Shown: positions 8,997 through 17,777 of the stretch, piece by piece | How positions within the stretch are numbered: position 1 is the first letter of the stretch | How the letters are laid out: each line of letters begins with the position of its first letter | DNA from: Candidatus Physcocola equi | GTDB taxonomy: Bacteria; Bacteroidota; Bacteroidia; Bacteroidales; Paludibacteraceae | Assembly (NCBI GenBank): GCA_018064855.1 | Contig: JAGHUM010000094.1 | Span: 1 to 40,714 of the forward strand | DNA: 40,714 nucleotides | Direction of reading: 5' to 3' | The notes under the pieces: model-generated | What the model saw: only the letters and a program-made list of their open reading frames with translations | The model's database searches: none | Told to the model about the DNA's origin: nothing | Program-made: the position numbers and the translations under genes

Positions 8997-10484
8997 ATGT
9001 TAGTTCTTATGGTGGCTCTGTTCGTGCTGGGTTACGCTTGTATCGCCCTCGAACATCCCTTGAAAGTTGACAAGTCTGCATCTGCGCTCATCCTTTGCGC
9101 GGTGTTGTGGACACTCTACATTTTCCATGCGGAGGCTTTGCTTCCTTCTCTTGAATCTATGGACTTGGAGCAGGCTAAAGCTTTGTTCCCTTCGTTCGCT
9201 GAATTTCAAGAGTTTGTGGCTGAAAAGTTTGCCGACGGTAATGTGGAAGCAAAGGAGAAAGTAATCGCTTTCGTTACTGAAGTGCAAATCGTGGAGCATC
9301 TTGGCGATGTGGCACAAACACTTTTCTACCTCATTGGTGCGATGACTATCGTTGAACTCATCGACGTGCACGGAGGTTTTACCATTATTACTGACAAAAT
9401 TACGGAACGCAGCAAGCGCAAACTCTTGTGGATCGTTTGTGTGATCACGTTCTTCATGAGCGCTATCCTCGACAATCTGACTACTGCGATTGTGATGACT
9501 ATGTTGCTCCGCAAGTTGGTCTTCGACCAGCGCGAACGCTGGATTTATGCTGGATGTATCATCATCGCTGCCAACTCTGGTGGTGCCTTCTCTCCTATCG
9601 GCGATGTCACTACCATCATGTTGTGGGTGAAGGGCCTTGTTACTACAGGCGGTTTGTTGCCTAATTTGATTGTGCCTTCTTTGTTGGCGATGATCGTACC
9701 TGTCTATTTGGCAAGTTTCATGCTTAAAGGACAGCTCGAAGGTGGTGTGAAGACAAACAGCAACGCTGAAAAACAAACTGCTACTCTTCGTCCTTCTGAT
9801 ATCGTTACCGAGGCTGAACGCCGCCATTTGTTGGAATATGGCGTGGCTGCTCTCTTGTTCGTGCCAATCTTCAAGTCTATCACACACCTTCCTCCATTCA
9901 TTGGTGTGTTGTTTGGCTTGGGAGCTCTTTGGGTTTATACCGAAATCATGTACCACCGCAAGAAAGACGTTCCAGATAGCGCAAAGGCGCGCATCACCCG
10001 TTGTCTCGGCCGTATCGACTTCGCCACCATCTTGTTCTTCTTGGGCATCCTCATGGCTGTTGCCACTCTCCAGTGCTCAGGCATCCTTCAGAGCCTTGCT
10101 GCATGGTTGCAGGAGACACTCCCTAATGTGTATGTCATCGACTTTGTGATCGGTGTCTTGTCTTCTATTGTGGACAATGTGCCATTGGTTGCTGGTTGTA
10201 TGGGTATGTACGATATCCCTACTGCTGCACAGTTGGCTGCTGATCCATCGCTTGCTGACTTTACTCGCGACGGTGTGTTCTGGATGTTCCTCGCTTACTG
10301 CGCTGGTGTGGGTGGCTCTTTGCTCATCATTGGTTCTGCTGCTGGTGTGGTGGTTATGGGCTTGGAGCACATCAATTTCATGTGGTATGTTAAAAAGTTC
10401 ACCCTTGTCGCATTCGCAGGTTATGCTGCTGGTGCCATCTTCTATATCCTTCAGGAAATGTTTATTGTCCCTCTTTTCGGATAG
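8997..10484 (+). CDS. nhaD: NhaD-type Na+/H+ antiporter
   Basis: A 495-residue polytopic inner-membrane protein of the NhaD / ion-transporter superfamily, expected to expel Na+ or Li+ in exchange for protons and help pH and sodium homeostasis. It has about 11-13 hydrophobic segments. Family signatures include the AILDNLTTAIVM stretch, NSGGAFSPIGDVTTIMLW, a second DNVPLV motif (SSIVDNVPLVAG), and a Gly-rich GVGGSLLIIGSAAGV loop near the C-terminus. A hydrophilic insertion rich in Glu/Lys (about residues 50-95) follows the second membrane helix. It is monocistronic, framed by a -7 box and a strong terminator. Arsenite-permease relatives share the fold, but the motifs favour NhaD. Confidence 0.92.
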   Translation: MLVLMVALFVLGYACIALEHPLKVDKSASALILCAVLWTLYIFHAEALLPSLESMDLEQAKALFPSFAEFQEFVAEKFADGNVEAKEKVIAFVTEVQIVEHLGDVAQTLFYLIGAMTIVELIDVHGGFTIITDKITERSKRKLLWIVCVITFFMSAILDNLTTAIVMTMLLRKLVFDQRERWIYAGCIIIAANSGGAFSPIGDVTTIMLWVKGLVTTGGLLPNLIVPSLLAMIVPVYLASFMLKGQLEGGVKTNSNAEKQTATLRPSDIVTEAERRHLLEYGVAALLFVPIFKSITHLPPFIGVLFGLGALWVYTEIMYHRKKDVPDSAKARITRCLGRIDFATILFFLGILMAVATLQCSGILQSLAAWLQETLPNVYVIDFVIGVLSSIVDNVPLVAGCMGMYDIPTAAQLAADPSLADFTRDGVFWMFLAYCAGVGGSLLIIGSAAGVVVMGLEHINFMWYVKKFTLVAFAGYAAGAIFYILQEMFIVPLFG

Positions 10485-10509
10485 TTTCTTGAGATTCGAC
10501 ACTTATCAA

Positions 10510-10541
10510 GGCGCATTGAATTGTTCAATGCGCCTTTTTTT
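10510..10541 (+). terminator. Terminator after nhaD
   Basis: A perfect 11-bp stem (10510-10520 with 10524-10534), a TTG loop and seven T. Confidence 0.9.
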
Positions 10542-10654
10542 GTTTATTTTGGTTTGCCCCTTGAAAATTGCCTTGAAAAGATAACTACTTTCGATGTAAA
10601 AAGATTATCTTTGCAGTTAATTGGTATAGTAACAACAAAAATTAAATCAGACAC

Positions 10655-12457
10655 GTGAGCGCAAAATTTGAATTGATTGCGAAAACCTTTCAGGGGCTCG
10701 AAGAAGTCCTCGCAAAGGAATTGGTGAAACTGGGGGCTGAAAAGATTGAGGTCCTCCGCAGAGGCGTGAGCTTCTGGGGCGACCTTGAGATGATGTATAA
10801 GGCCAATCTTTGCCTTCGCACTGCCGTGCGTATCATCAAACCCGTTTTCTCCTTCTCGGCCAGCAATGCCGATGAGGTCTATGAGCGTGTGAAGAACTTT
10901 GAATGGGAACAGTATCTCGATAATAGCAAGACTTTCGCTATCGATGCTGTTGTCTATTCTGAGGCTTTCCGCCACTCGCAATACCTTTCTTACAAAGTGA
11001 AAGACGCTATCGTGGACCGATTCCGTGAACGTACAGGCGCTCGTCCTTCTGTTCGTTTGACGAATCCGGATCTTCGTATCAATGTGCACGTGTCGAATAC
11101 CGAGGTGACCATCTCCCTCGATAGCTCAGGTGAACCTTTGTTTAAACGTGGCTACCGCACAGGACAGACCGACGCTCCGATGAATGAAGTGCTGGCTGCT
11201 GGTATCCTTCTCTTGGCTGGCTGGGATGGCCAGAAAGACCTTATCGACCCTATGTGCGGATCGGGCACTTTCTTGGTGGAAGCCGCTCTCATCGCTAAAA
11301 ATATCGCTCCTGGTATTTATCGTAAGGAGTTCGCTTTTGAAAAATGGGCTGATTTTGACGCCGACCTCTTGCAAAAGTTGTACGACGATGACAGCAACGA
11401 CCGCGAGTTCACGCATAAAATCTATGGCTCAGACATCCTTAAACAGGCAATTGCTATCACCGACGATAATGTGAAACATGCGGGCGTATCAGACTGCATC
11501 GTTACAAAGGTCTCTCCTTTCGAAGATTTGGAAGTCCCTTCTACCGATGCTATGGTGGTTACCAACCCTCCTTACGATCGCCGTCTTCGTATTGAGGAAG
11601 GCACCAACTTGTATGAAAAGTTCGGCACTAAACTGAAAAATGAATTTACGGGCATGACCGCTTGGATTATTTCTGAACCAAATGAGGCTTCCAAAGGCAT
11701 CGGTTTGGCCCCTTCCAAGCGTATCGCACTCGATAATGGTGGCATCGCTACCGAACTTCGTAAGTATGATCTCTTCGCTGGAAAACGCGAGGATTTCTTG
11801 CGTGAAAAGGCTGCTAATGCAGAAGAAAAAGAGGAAACTCCTGAAGAATTGGGCTACACTTTCCGCAAATACGAATACCCAGACCCTTCTGAACGCAGTA
11901 ACGAAGATGAAGAGGATGATCGTGCTCCTCGTCGTGGTGGTTTCGGTGGTGATAGAAGAGGTGCTGACAGATCGGAAGGTGATCGTGGGCCTCGCAGGTC
12001 GGAACGCCGCGAAAATGCGGAGGAAGACGAATATACTTTTGACACTCCGGAAGAACGTGAACGCTATATGCTGATCAAACGTCGTCATGAGTCGTTTGAA
12101 CGCAAACGTAAGTTCGATGCCAATCGTGAAAACCGTCCGCCAAGACGTGATGATGAGAATGGACAAGGACGTGAAGATCACCGCGAAAGAAGACCGCGTG
12201 GTGAACGTGAAGATCGTCCCCGTCGTTCGGATTTTTCCCGTTCTGGAAATGCGGGCAATGGCTATCCTAACGACCGCAGAAACGGAGGTTTCTCACACGA
12301 ACGTCATACCGGCCAAAGTTGGAGAAGAGATGGCTACCGCCCTCGTGAGGAACGCGGTGGCACTCGTGGATCGGCTGGCCGTCATGATTTCCGTAAAGAT
12401 GACTATAAGCCAACTCGTAAGTTTGATCGTAGAAATCGCGATGATAAAGGTGAATAA
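10655..12457 (+). CDS. THUMP-domain 23S rRNA guanine-N2 methyltransferase (RlmL-like) with long Arg-rich tail
   Basis: Residues 1 to about 390 match the N-terminal half of E. coli RlmL: a THUMP RNA-binding region, then a class I SAM-dependent methyltransferase with DPMCGSGTF (about 198-206, SAM binding) and TNPPY (about 303-307, catalytic). The expected reaction is N2-methylation of a guanine in 23S rRNA. The second E. coli domain (RlmK) is absent. From about 405 to 600 the protein is instead a low-complexity, disordered tail very rich in Arg, Glu, Asp and Gly with repeated RRG, GDRR and RPR patterns, suggestive of RNA binding. The start is GTG at 10655, supported by the family-like MSAKFELIAKTFQGLEEVLA. 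A TATCTTTG -7 box lies at 10606-10613 and a strong terminator follows. Confidence 0.88.
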   Translation: MSAKFELIAKTFQGLEEVLAKELVKLGAEKIEVLRRGVSFWGDLEMMYKANLCLRTAVRIIKPVFSFSASNADEVYERVKNFEWEQYLDNSKTFAIDAVVYSEAFRHSQYLSYKVKDAIVDRFRERTGARPSVRLTNPDLRINVHVSNTEVTISLDSSGEPLFKRGYRTGQTDAPMNEVLAAGILLLAGWDGQKDLIDPMCGSGTFLVEAALIAKNIAPGIYRKEFAFEKWADFDADLLQKLYDDDSNDREFTHKIYGSDILKQAIAITDDNVKHAGVSDCIVTKVSPFEDLEVPSTDAMVVTNPPYDRRLRIEEGTNLYEKFGTKLKNEFTGMTAWIISEPNEASKGIGLAPSKRIALDNGGIATELRKYDLFAGKREDFLREKAANAEEKEETPEELGYTFRKYEYPDPSERSNEDEEDDRAPRRGGFGGDRRGADRSEGDRGPRRSERRENAEEDEYTFDTPEERERYMLIKRRHESFERKRKFDANRENRPPRRDDENGQGREDHRERRPRGEREDRPRRSDFSRSGNAGNGYPNDRRNGGFSHERHTGQSWRRDGYRPREERGGTRGSAGRHDFRKDDYKPTRKFDRRNRDDKGE

Positions 12458-12481
12458 TTAATCTTCATCATTATATGATAT

Positions 12482-12524
12482 AAAGCGCCAAGATCCAGAT
12501 GAATCTTGGCGCTTTGTTTTTTTT
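12482..12524 (+). terminator. Terminator after the rRNA methyltransferase gene
   Basis: A perfect 13-bp stem (12482-12494 with 12503-12515) is followed by a T-rich run. Confidence 0.9.
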
Positions 12525-12535
12525 GCTTATTCTTG

Positions 12536-12567
12536 TTTCGCAGAAAGGAAATCCTTTCTTATATTTG
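12536..12567 (+). promoter_or_regulatory. Promoter of the GH5 endoglucanase gene
   Basis: A -33-like TTTCG at 12536-12540, a 19-bp spacer and TATATTTG at 12560-12567. The predicted start is about 33 nt before the ATG. Confidence 0.55.
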
Positions 12568-12606
12568 CATATATTTACTTATTGATGTATTGGATTATTT
12601 ACTGAA

Positions 12607-14067
12607 ATGAAAGAATCAAGAAAATGGATGTCTGTACTCGTTGGGGTAATTATGACCTTTATGGGGGGACAGACTTTCGCCGCTCCTGTAAATGGAAAGA
12701 CCGCTTTTGAAATTTCCAAATTGATGTACACGGGTTGGAACGTAGGCAACTCTTTGGATGCGTATAAAGACAATTATTATGGCGTGAATACGGAAACCGC
12801 GTGGGGTAATCCCAAGATTACGAAATACATGATTGATAATGTCCGTAAATCTGGTTTCCGCACGTTGCGTATTCCTGTGAGTTGGGGACAGCATACCAAG
12901 GCTGAAGGTGGTTTTCAATATAAGATAGACGAGGCTTGGTTGCAACGTGTAAAGGAGGTGGTCGATTATGCTATCGACAACGATATGTTTGTTATCTTGA
13001 ACATTCACCACGATAACGGAGACCAGTGGAACCAACCTTATTTTTGGCCTTCTAATGCCAAGAAAGACCAGTCTATCCGATATGTCACCGATATTTGGAC
13101 ACAGGTTTCTGAATATTTCAAGGATTATGACCAACGCCTGATTTTTGAAACGCTGAACGAACCTCGCCTTGTTGGTGATGCTAATGAATGGTGGTTCTGG
13201 CCTGTTGACAAACCTAACCAAAGCAATGTGGCCGAGGCGATTGGTGTGATAAACGAGATGAACCAGGCTGCTCTCAATGCAATCCGCAATAATGGCAGTG
13301 AAGCCAACAGAGATCGTATGGTGCTTGTGCCTGGTTATGATGCGTCGCCAGATGGTGCCATGACCAGTAAATTCACCTTGCCGAATGACCAAACGCCTAA
13401 CCGTTTAGGTATTGAGGTGCATGCTTACCGCCCGACTGAACTTTGCCTGACTGGCGATCGCAAATATTTCCAGGAAAACGACAAACAGGAAATCCGTAAT
13501 GTCCTCAGTCCGCTTTACAATCGCTATGTCAAACAGCAGATCCCTGTCGTTATCGATGAAACGTCTATTGCCGACAAGGGACAAGGGGATGAGACTCGTC
13601 TTCAATGGTTCGAGGCGTTCTATAGCATCGCCAAGGAATTTGAAATGCCTTGTGTCTTGTGGGACAATGGTACAACCTGGGAAACATATCAGCGTGGTCT
13701 GAAGGAAGGGTGGTCTGATCCTAATACGAATGGCGAATGTCATGGCTTCATGAACCGTAATACTGGTAATTGGAACCAGCCACTAATGGTGGCCAAAATC
13801 ATGGAGGTGTTGGGCGATGCTCCTACGGATATTCAAAATGTTGAATCGACTGATATGATTTTGGTAAACAATGCAGGAAACCTCTCTGTCATAAACGGTG
13901 GCGCTGCAATTGTGATGAATCGTGTTCTCTTGTTCAATGCTAACGGAAAGTTGCTCTTGATGGAGAATATGGTCGAAAGTGTTCCGGTATTGTCGTTGCC
14001 GAGAGGTGTTTACTTTGTTGTGGTTGAGACTTCGTTTGGCTCTGTCAAGGCAAAAGTCGTGCTTTAA
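12607..14067 (+). CDS. Secreted GH5 endoglucanase with probable T9SS C-terminus
   Basis: A 486-residue exported glycoside hydrolase of family 5. The signal peptide covers about residues 1-26. The barrel shows GWNVGNSLDA, LRIPVSWG, NIHHDNGDQW, the acid/base Glu in FETLNEPR (about E185), HAYRP and the nucleophile Glu in PVVIDETS (about E318). The usual Gly before the nucleophile (IGE) is Asp here. WGNP and the NEP pattern resemble subfamily GH5_4, whose members hydrolyse beta-1,4-glucan, xyloglucan or mixed-linkage glucan. After about residue 405 a roughly 75-residue tail ends with LPRGVYFVVVE and a Lys-containing strand, resembling a T9SS sorting domain. It has its own promoter and terminator. 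Confidence 0.92.
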   Translation: MKESRKWMSVLVGVIMTFMGGQTFAAPVNGKTAFEISKLMYTGWNVGNSLDAYKDNYYGVNTETAWGNPKITKYMIDNVRKSGFRTLRIPVSWGQHTKAEGGFQYKIDEAWLQRVKEVVDYAIDNDMFVILNIHHDNGDQWNQPYFWPSNAKKDQSIRYVTDIWTQVSEYFKDYDQRLIFETLNEPRLVGDANEWWFWPVDKPNQSNVAEAIGVINEMNQAALNAIRNNGSEANRDRMVLVPGYDASPDGAMTSKFTLPNDQTPNRLGIEVHAYRPTELCLTGDRKYFQENDKQEIRNVLSPLYNRYVKQQIPVVIDETSIADKGQGDETRLQWFEAFYSIAKEFEMPCVLWDNGTTWETYQRGLKEGWSDPNTNGECHGFMNRNTGNWNQPLMVAKIMEVLGDAPTDIQNVESTDMILVNNAGNLSVINGGAAIVMNRVLLFNANGKLLLMENMVESVPVLSLPRGVYFVVVETSFGSVKAKVVL

Positions 14068-14116
14068 ACTGCTCTATAATGACATAAGGTGACCTTTATT
14101 AATACAGGTCAACAAT

Positions 14117-14147
14117 AAGCCCCGGCAATTTCTTGTCGGGGCTTTTT
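14117..14147 (+). terminator. Terminator after the GH5 gene
   Basis: A 12-bp stem with one G-T pair (14117-14128 with 14133-14144) and a T run. It lies between convergent genes and may partly serve both strands. Confidence 0.85.
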
Positions 14148-14165
14148 ACTTGCGTTGAGCACTCC

Positions 14166-14750
14166 CTAAACAAACATTTTTGCGAAAAAATATAAAGCGC
14201 CTATACCACAACCAAACATTAATAGGACGTCAAACCCATTACCATCTTCAATGGTGAAAACCTCATAGATAAACACTAGAAGACTGAACAAGAAACTGAA
14301 AATGTTTTGACTGTTGTCTTTTTTTGCTTGAAAGGTGTTGATTCTTTTGCCATTGCTGTCAAACAAATACATGACCCACGTGCCTCTGTCATTTTTGATT
14401 TTGCAAGAGTAGTTTCCCTGAGGATCAAGGTTCAGTTTCCCGAAGTCAACGGTGATGCCACTCCCTTTTATGACCAATTTCTGGTCTCCATGGATTTCTG
14501 TGATGCTGGTTTTGCTTGAGTCAAATTCGAATCCATATAGTTCCATCTCGCCGAATGTGATGTTGAATGATCCCGTAATGCCTGTTTGTGGCGAGCCTAT
14601 CCATTCAATTTTTAGCGTGCCTTCTTCACTTATTTCTTGTTGGTCGGCAATATAAGGTGCCTCTTTGGAAATTGGAGCACCACAATATGGACACTTGGTC
14701 GTGTCTGATGGTATGGGCTTGTCGCAAAACCAACATTTCTTCTGTCCCAT
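14166..14750 (-). CDS. Zinc-ribbon membrane protein of unknown function
   Basis: I place the start at the Met of MGQKKCWFCDKPIP (14750), giving 194 residues. The frame stays open upstream to 14825, but the minus-strand promoter at 14771-14802 would start transcription near 14764, downstream of the longer start. An N-terminal zinc ribbon has two CxxC knuckles (C6/C9 and C20/C23). A soluble beta-rich middle follows, with a TGSFNITFGEMELYG segment that may bind a ligand or surface. Two hydrophobic segments at the C-terminus (about 145-165 and 172-192) anchor it in the membrane. No named family is recognised; zinc ribbons of this kind are common in small membrane-associated bacterial proteins. 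It converges on the GH5 gene. Confidence 0.75.
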   Translation of the reverse strand: MGQKKCWFCDKPIPSDTTKCPYCGAPISKEAPYIADQQEISEEGTLKIEWIGSPQTGITGSFNITFGEMELYGFEFDSSKTSITEIHGDQKLVIKGSGITVDFGKLNLDPQGNYSCKIKNDRGTWVMYLFDSNGKRINTFQAKKDNSQNIFSFLFSLLVFIYEVFTIEDGNGFDVLLMFGCGIGALYFFAKMFV

Positions 14751-14770
14751 TTTTCTTCGTTTTTGGGTTA

Positions 14771-14802
14771 CAAATGTAATATAATTTGTCTTCATACGCA
14801 AA
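14771..14802 (-). promoter_or_regulatory. Promoter of the zinc-ribbon gene
   Basis: On the minus strand, TTTG (14802-14799), a 20-bp spacer and TACATTTG (14778-14771). It decides the start of the downstream gene at 14750. Confidence 0.65.
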
Positions 14803-14811
14803 ATGCTCTTT

Positions 14812-14839
14812 TTTGGTGTTCTCATTTTGTTTAATTTTG
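14812..14839 (+). promoter_or_regulatory. Probable promoter of the flavoprotein gene
   Basis: TAATTTTG at 14832-14839 fits the -7 consensus. A TTTG lies at 14812-14815, but the 16-bp spacer is short. The start of transcription would fall within about 10 nt of the TTG start codon, giving a very short leader. Confidence 0.4.
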
Positions 14840-14852
14840 CGAATAAAAATTA

Positions 14853-16433
14853 TTGACCTTGGAGACAATTTCAAAAGGAAAAGTGATTATCATTGGCGGT
14901 GGTTTGAGTGGACTTACCGCTGGCGTCTATCTGAAAAAGTTTGGGTTTGATGTAGAAATTCTAGAAAAAAATCTGAACGTAGGAGGGCTTTGCACATGTT
15001 GGACACGAAAGGGCTCTCTCATAGATGGCTGCATTCATTGGCTGACCGAAAGTGATTACGGAGAATTGAACGATGTGATGAAGGAAATAGGGGCGCTTGG
15101 AGATAATGTGCCTGTTCATCACTTCGATACGTATATCCAGACTTATGTCAACAATAAGGTCGTTAAATTCCCGATGGAATACGACCAACTCCAAAAGGAG
15201 TTGCTTAAATATGCAAAGGGTAATGATAAGAAAAAAATCTGCACCTTAATCAAGCATATAAAGAGTTGCCGGCGCGATCTTTTGAGCCCTGGCAAACCTT
15301 ATTGGAATTGGAATGTTTGGGATAAAATCAAATTCTTTTTCCGTGTCATCCCATTTGTTCCTGTGATGAAATATGGACAGGATATAGATCTTGCGGATTT
15401 TGCAAACAGCCTGGAAAGTGAGGAACTGCGTTTCTTCTTTGCCAATACGATTCTTCCACGCGATTATTCCATGTTCTCTTTCTGCTATACGATGGGAGGC
15501 ATCTGCGCTCATAATTCTGGCGTGCCGCATGGTGGTTCTGCGACGTTCGCTGAAAGAATAGCCAATAAATTCGTTGGACTTGGAGGTGTAGTCACCACGC
15601 GTGCGGAAGTAAAACGTGTCTTGGTGGATGAAAACACGGCAACTGGCGTGGAAATGATGGACGGATCGGTGAAAAATGCCGATTTCATCGTCTCTGCTTG
15701 CGATATTTTTTATTCGCTGGAAAACCTTTTTGAAAACAGGTTCAAGGTGAAAATCTTGGAAGATGCTAAACAAAAGACAAAGTGCTTCAAGCCTTTCAGC
15801 ATCTTTCTTCTCTCTTTCCGTACCGATAAGGATTTGAGCCAACTCCCTGTCCACACTTTCTATCAGTGTGAAGAGTATGAGGTGCTCGGACAGAAAGAAA
15901 AATCGCTTTATATCAAGCATTTCAGTTACGATGACACGTTTGTGCACGATGGGAAAACACTTGTTCAATATGTTCTTGAAACCGATGATATTGTGTTTGA
16001 ACGTCTCAGTAAAATGACACCGGAGGAATATAAACAGTTTAAACAAGACTTTGCTGCAAAAATTACCGATTTGATCGGGAAATATGGGCAAGATAATTTC
16101 GGAGAATTGGAGTTCCTCGATTTGGTTACTCCTCTCACTTTCCCAAAGTGGACACATTCCTATCGTGGCTCGTTCATGACTTACAAACTCAGCAAAAAGA
16201 ACCGGCAGTTTATTCTTCGAAACGATGTTCTCCCTCTTCGCAATGTCGCTCTCGCTGGAAACTGGCTTATGATTCCGGGTGGGGTGCCCGTCGCTATCCA
16301 GCAAGGAAAGTTTGCCGCTCATACCATTGAGTACCAACGTGAGCACATCGACAGTTTCGATGTGGAAAAGGCTAAAAAGAAACTGGATATCCCGTTGAAA
16401 TCGATAAAAAACGAAAATGTCTTCACAAGATAG
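14853..16433 (+). CDS. Phytoene desaturase / carotenoid isomerase-like FAD oxidoreductase
   Basis: A 526-residue flavoprotein of the amine-oxidase / CrtI-CrtISO superfamily. The N-terminus carries the FAD-binding Rossmann motif IIGGGLSGLTAGVYLKKFG followed by an acidic strand end (EILEKN) and GGLC. A second nucleotide-contact region reads NADFIVSACD. The C-terminus has ALAGNWLMIPGGVPVAIQQG, the typical FAD-closing motif. The family desaturates or isomerises polyenes or oxidises other hydrophobic substrates. No crtB, crtY or other carotenoid gene is nearby, so the substrate is unknown. No ATG precedes the Rossmann motif; the start is TTG at 14853 or 14859. It is transcribed alone. Confidence 0.8.
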   Translation: MTLETISKGKVIIIGGGLSGLTAGVYLKKFGFDVEILEKNLNVGGLCTCWTRKGSLIDGCIHWLTESDYGELNDVMKEIGALGDNVPVHHFDTYIQTYVNNKVVKFPMEYDQLQKELLKYAKGNDKKKICTLIKHIKSCRRDLLSPGKPYWNWNVWDKIKFFFRVIPFVPVMKYGQDIDLADFANSLESEELRFFFANTILPRDYSMFSFCYTMGGICAHNSGVPHGGSATFAERIANKFVGLGGVVTTRAEVKRVLVDENTATGVEMMDGSVKNADFIVSACDIFYSLENLFENRFKVKILEDAKQKTKCFKPFSIFLLSFRTDKDLSQLPVHTFYQCEEYEVLGQKEKSLYIKHFSYDDTFVHDGKTLVQYVLETDDIVFERLSKMTPEEYKQFKQDFAAKITDLIGKYGQDNFGELEFLDLVTPLTFPKWTHSYRGSFMTYKLSKKNRQFILRNDVLPLRNVALAGNWLMIPGGVPVAIQQGKFAAHTIEYQREHIDSFDVEKAKKKLDIPLKSIKNENVFTR

Positions 16434-16448
16434 TTGAGGCAGGAAAAG

Positions 16449-16490
16449 ACGCATTAACAGACAGCACTCAAAAAATGCGTTTTATCTTTT
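16449..16490 (+). terminator. Possible terminator after the flavoprotein gene
   Basis: ACGCATT (16449-16455) pairs with AATGCGT (16474-16480) across an 18-nt loop, followed by a T-rich stretch. The large loop makes it weaker than the other terminators here. Confidence 0.4.
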
Positions 16491-16519
16491 GCTTTTCTCG
16501 TTCTCATTCGTTAAGTTTG
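16488..16519 (+). promoter_or_regulatory. Promoter of the pta-ackA operon, with a long leader
   Basis: TTTG at 16488-16491, a 20-bp spacer and TAAGTTTG at 16512-16519. The start near 16526 leaves a leader of about 165 nt before pta. A second, imperfect -7 (TATAGTTG, 16604-16611) lies closer. The leader has an open antisense frame (16482-16676) whose status is unclear. Confidence 0.55.
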
Positions 16520-16693
16520 TAAAACGTAGAAGTCGCTTTTCCGAATTGTTTCTTGTAAGAAGTGGTTCGCAAAAATTTTTCACATCTTCTAAAGTAATGT
16601 CGCTATAGTTGACAAGACTTTTTATATGGAGAGGCTCGGCGCCGCCGAAATACCACCACAAAGATATTTTAAACAAAAAAACATTATCGTAAA

Positions 16694-17707
16694 ATGGATT
16701 TGATTGAAAGCATGGAAGCGCGTGCTAAAGCCAACTTGCAGCGCATCGTATTGCCAGAAGGAACTGAGGAAAGAACTCTTAAGGCTGCCGACGAAGTGGC
16801 TGCCAAGGGAACTGCAAAAATTATCTTGCTTGGCGACAAGGCTAAAATCGAAAAAATGGCTGCTGAGTTCGGTCTCAAGAATCTTGATAAAACAACCATC
16901 ATCGACCCTAATAACAACCCAGACGCTCAGAAATACATCGACTTGTTGGTTGTCCTCCGTCAGAAGAAGGGCATGACTGTTGAACAGGCTACCGAATTGG
17001 TTAAAAATCCTCTTTACCTCTCTTGCCTGATGATTAAGGCTGGCGATGCCGATGGCGAAGTGAGTGGTGCAGGAAGTCCAACTGGCGACACTCTCCGTCC
17101 TGCTTTCCAAATCATTAAGACCGAACCAGGTGTTAGCTGCGTTTCTGGCGCGTTCCTTATGATTCTTAAAGATCAGACTTATGGCTACGAAGGCAAAATG
17201 CTCTTCGCTGACTGTGCGGCTACTCCTTGCCCAGATGCTGATCAGCTCGCGCAAATCGCTGTTTGCAGCGCAAAGACTGCCGAACAGGTATTCGGCTTCC
17301 CTGAAGCGCGTGTGGCTATGCTTAGCTTCTCTACAAAGGGTAGTGCAAAGCACGAAATGGTTGATAAGGTGGTCGAAGCTACTGCTAAAGCTCACGAAAT
17401 GGCTCCTAACCTCAAACTCGACGGCGAACTCCAGGCCGATGCCGCTTTGGTGCCTAAGGTGGCTAAGTTGAAAGCTCCGGACAGCGACGTGGCTGGTACT
17501 GCCAACGTTCTTGTCTTCCCAGACCTCAATACTGGTAACATCTCTTACAAGCTCGTTCAGCGTCTCGCTGGTGCTACTGCCCTCGGCCCATTCTTGCAAG
17601 GCTTGGCTGCTCCGGTAAACGACCTCTCGCGTGGTTGCTCGGTGGACGATATCGTGAAGACTGTTGCTATCACTGCTTGTCAGGCAATCGCAGTGAAAAA
17701 CAAATAA
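16694..17707 (+). CDS. pta: Phosphate acetyltransferase
   Basis: A 337-residue single-domain phosphotransacetylase of the short class (not the 700-residue enterobacterial form with an added DRTGG domain). It converts acetyl-CoA and phosphate to acetyl phosphate and CoA in the cytoplasm. Family features include [15 protein letters not shown] at the N-terminus, [20 protein letters not shown] with the active-site loop, the Ser-rich [13 protein letters not shown], and [20 protein letters not shown] near the C-terminus. The next gene, ackA, starts 70 bp later in the same direction, so the two form the classical acetate/ATP-forming operon expected of a fermentative gut bacterium. Confidence 0.97.
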   Translation: MDLIESMEARAKANLQRIVLPEGTEERTLKAADEVAAKGTAKIILLGDKAKIEKMAAEFGLKNLDKTTIIDPNNNPDAQKYIDLLVVLRQKKGMTVEQATELVKNPLYLSCLMIKAGDADGEVSGAGSPTGDTLRPAFQIIKTEPGVSCVSGAFLMILKDQTYGYEGKMLFADCAATPCPDADQLAQIAVCSAKTAEQVFGFPEARVAMLSFSTKGSAKHEMVDKVVEATAKAHEMAPNLKLDGELQADAALVPKVAKLKAPDSDVAGTANVLVFPDLNTGNISYKLVQRLAGATALGPFLQGLAAPVNDLSRGCSVDDIVKTVAITACQAIAVKNK

Positions 17708-17777
17708 TGGTTTAATGACCTGCGACAGGTCGCTGATAAAGATTAGATTAAAACAATTTATATTTAGATTCAACAAC

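Noticed and set aside
15246-16454. 402-codon minus-strand frame
   Set aside because: Antisense to the flavoprotein gene with its FAD motifs. No recognisable domain.
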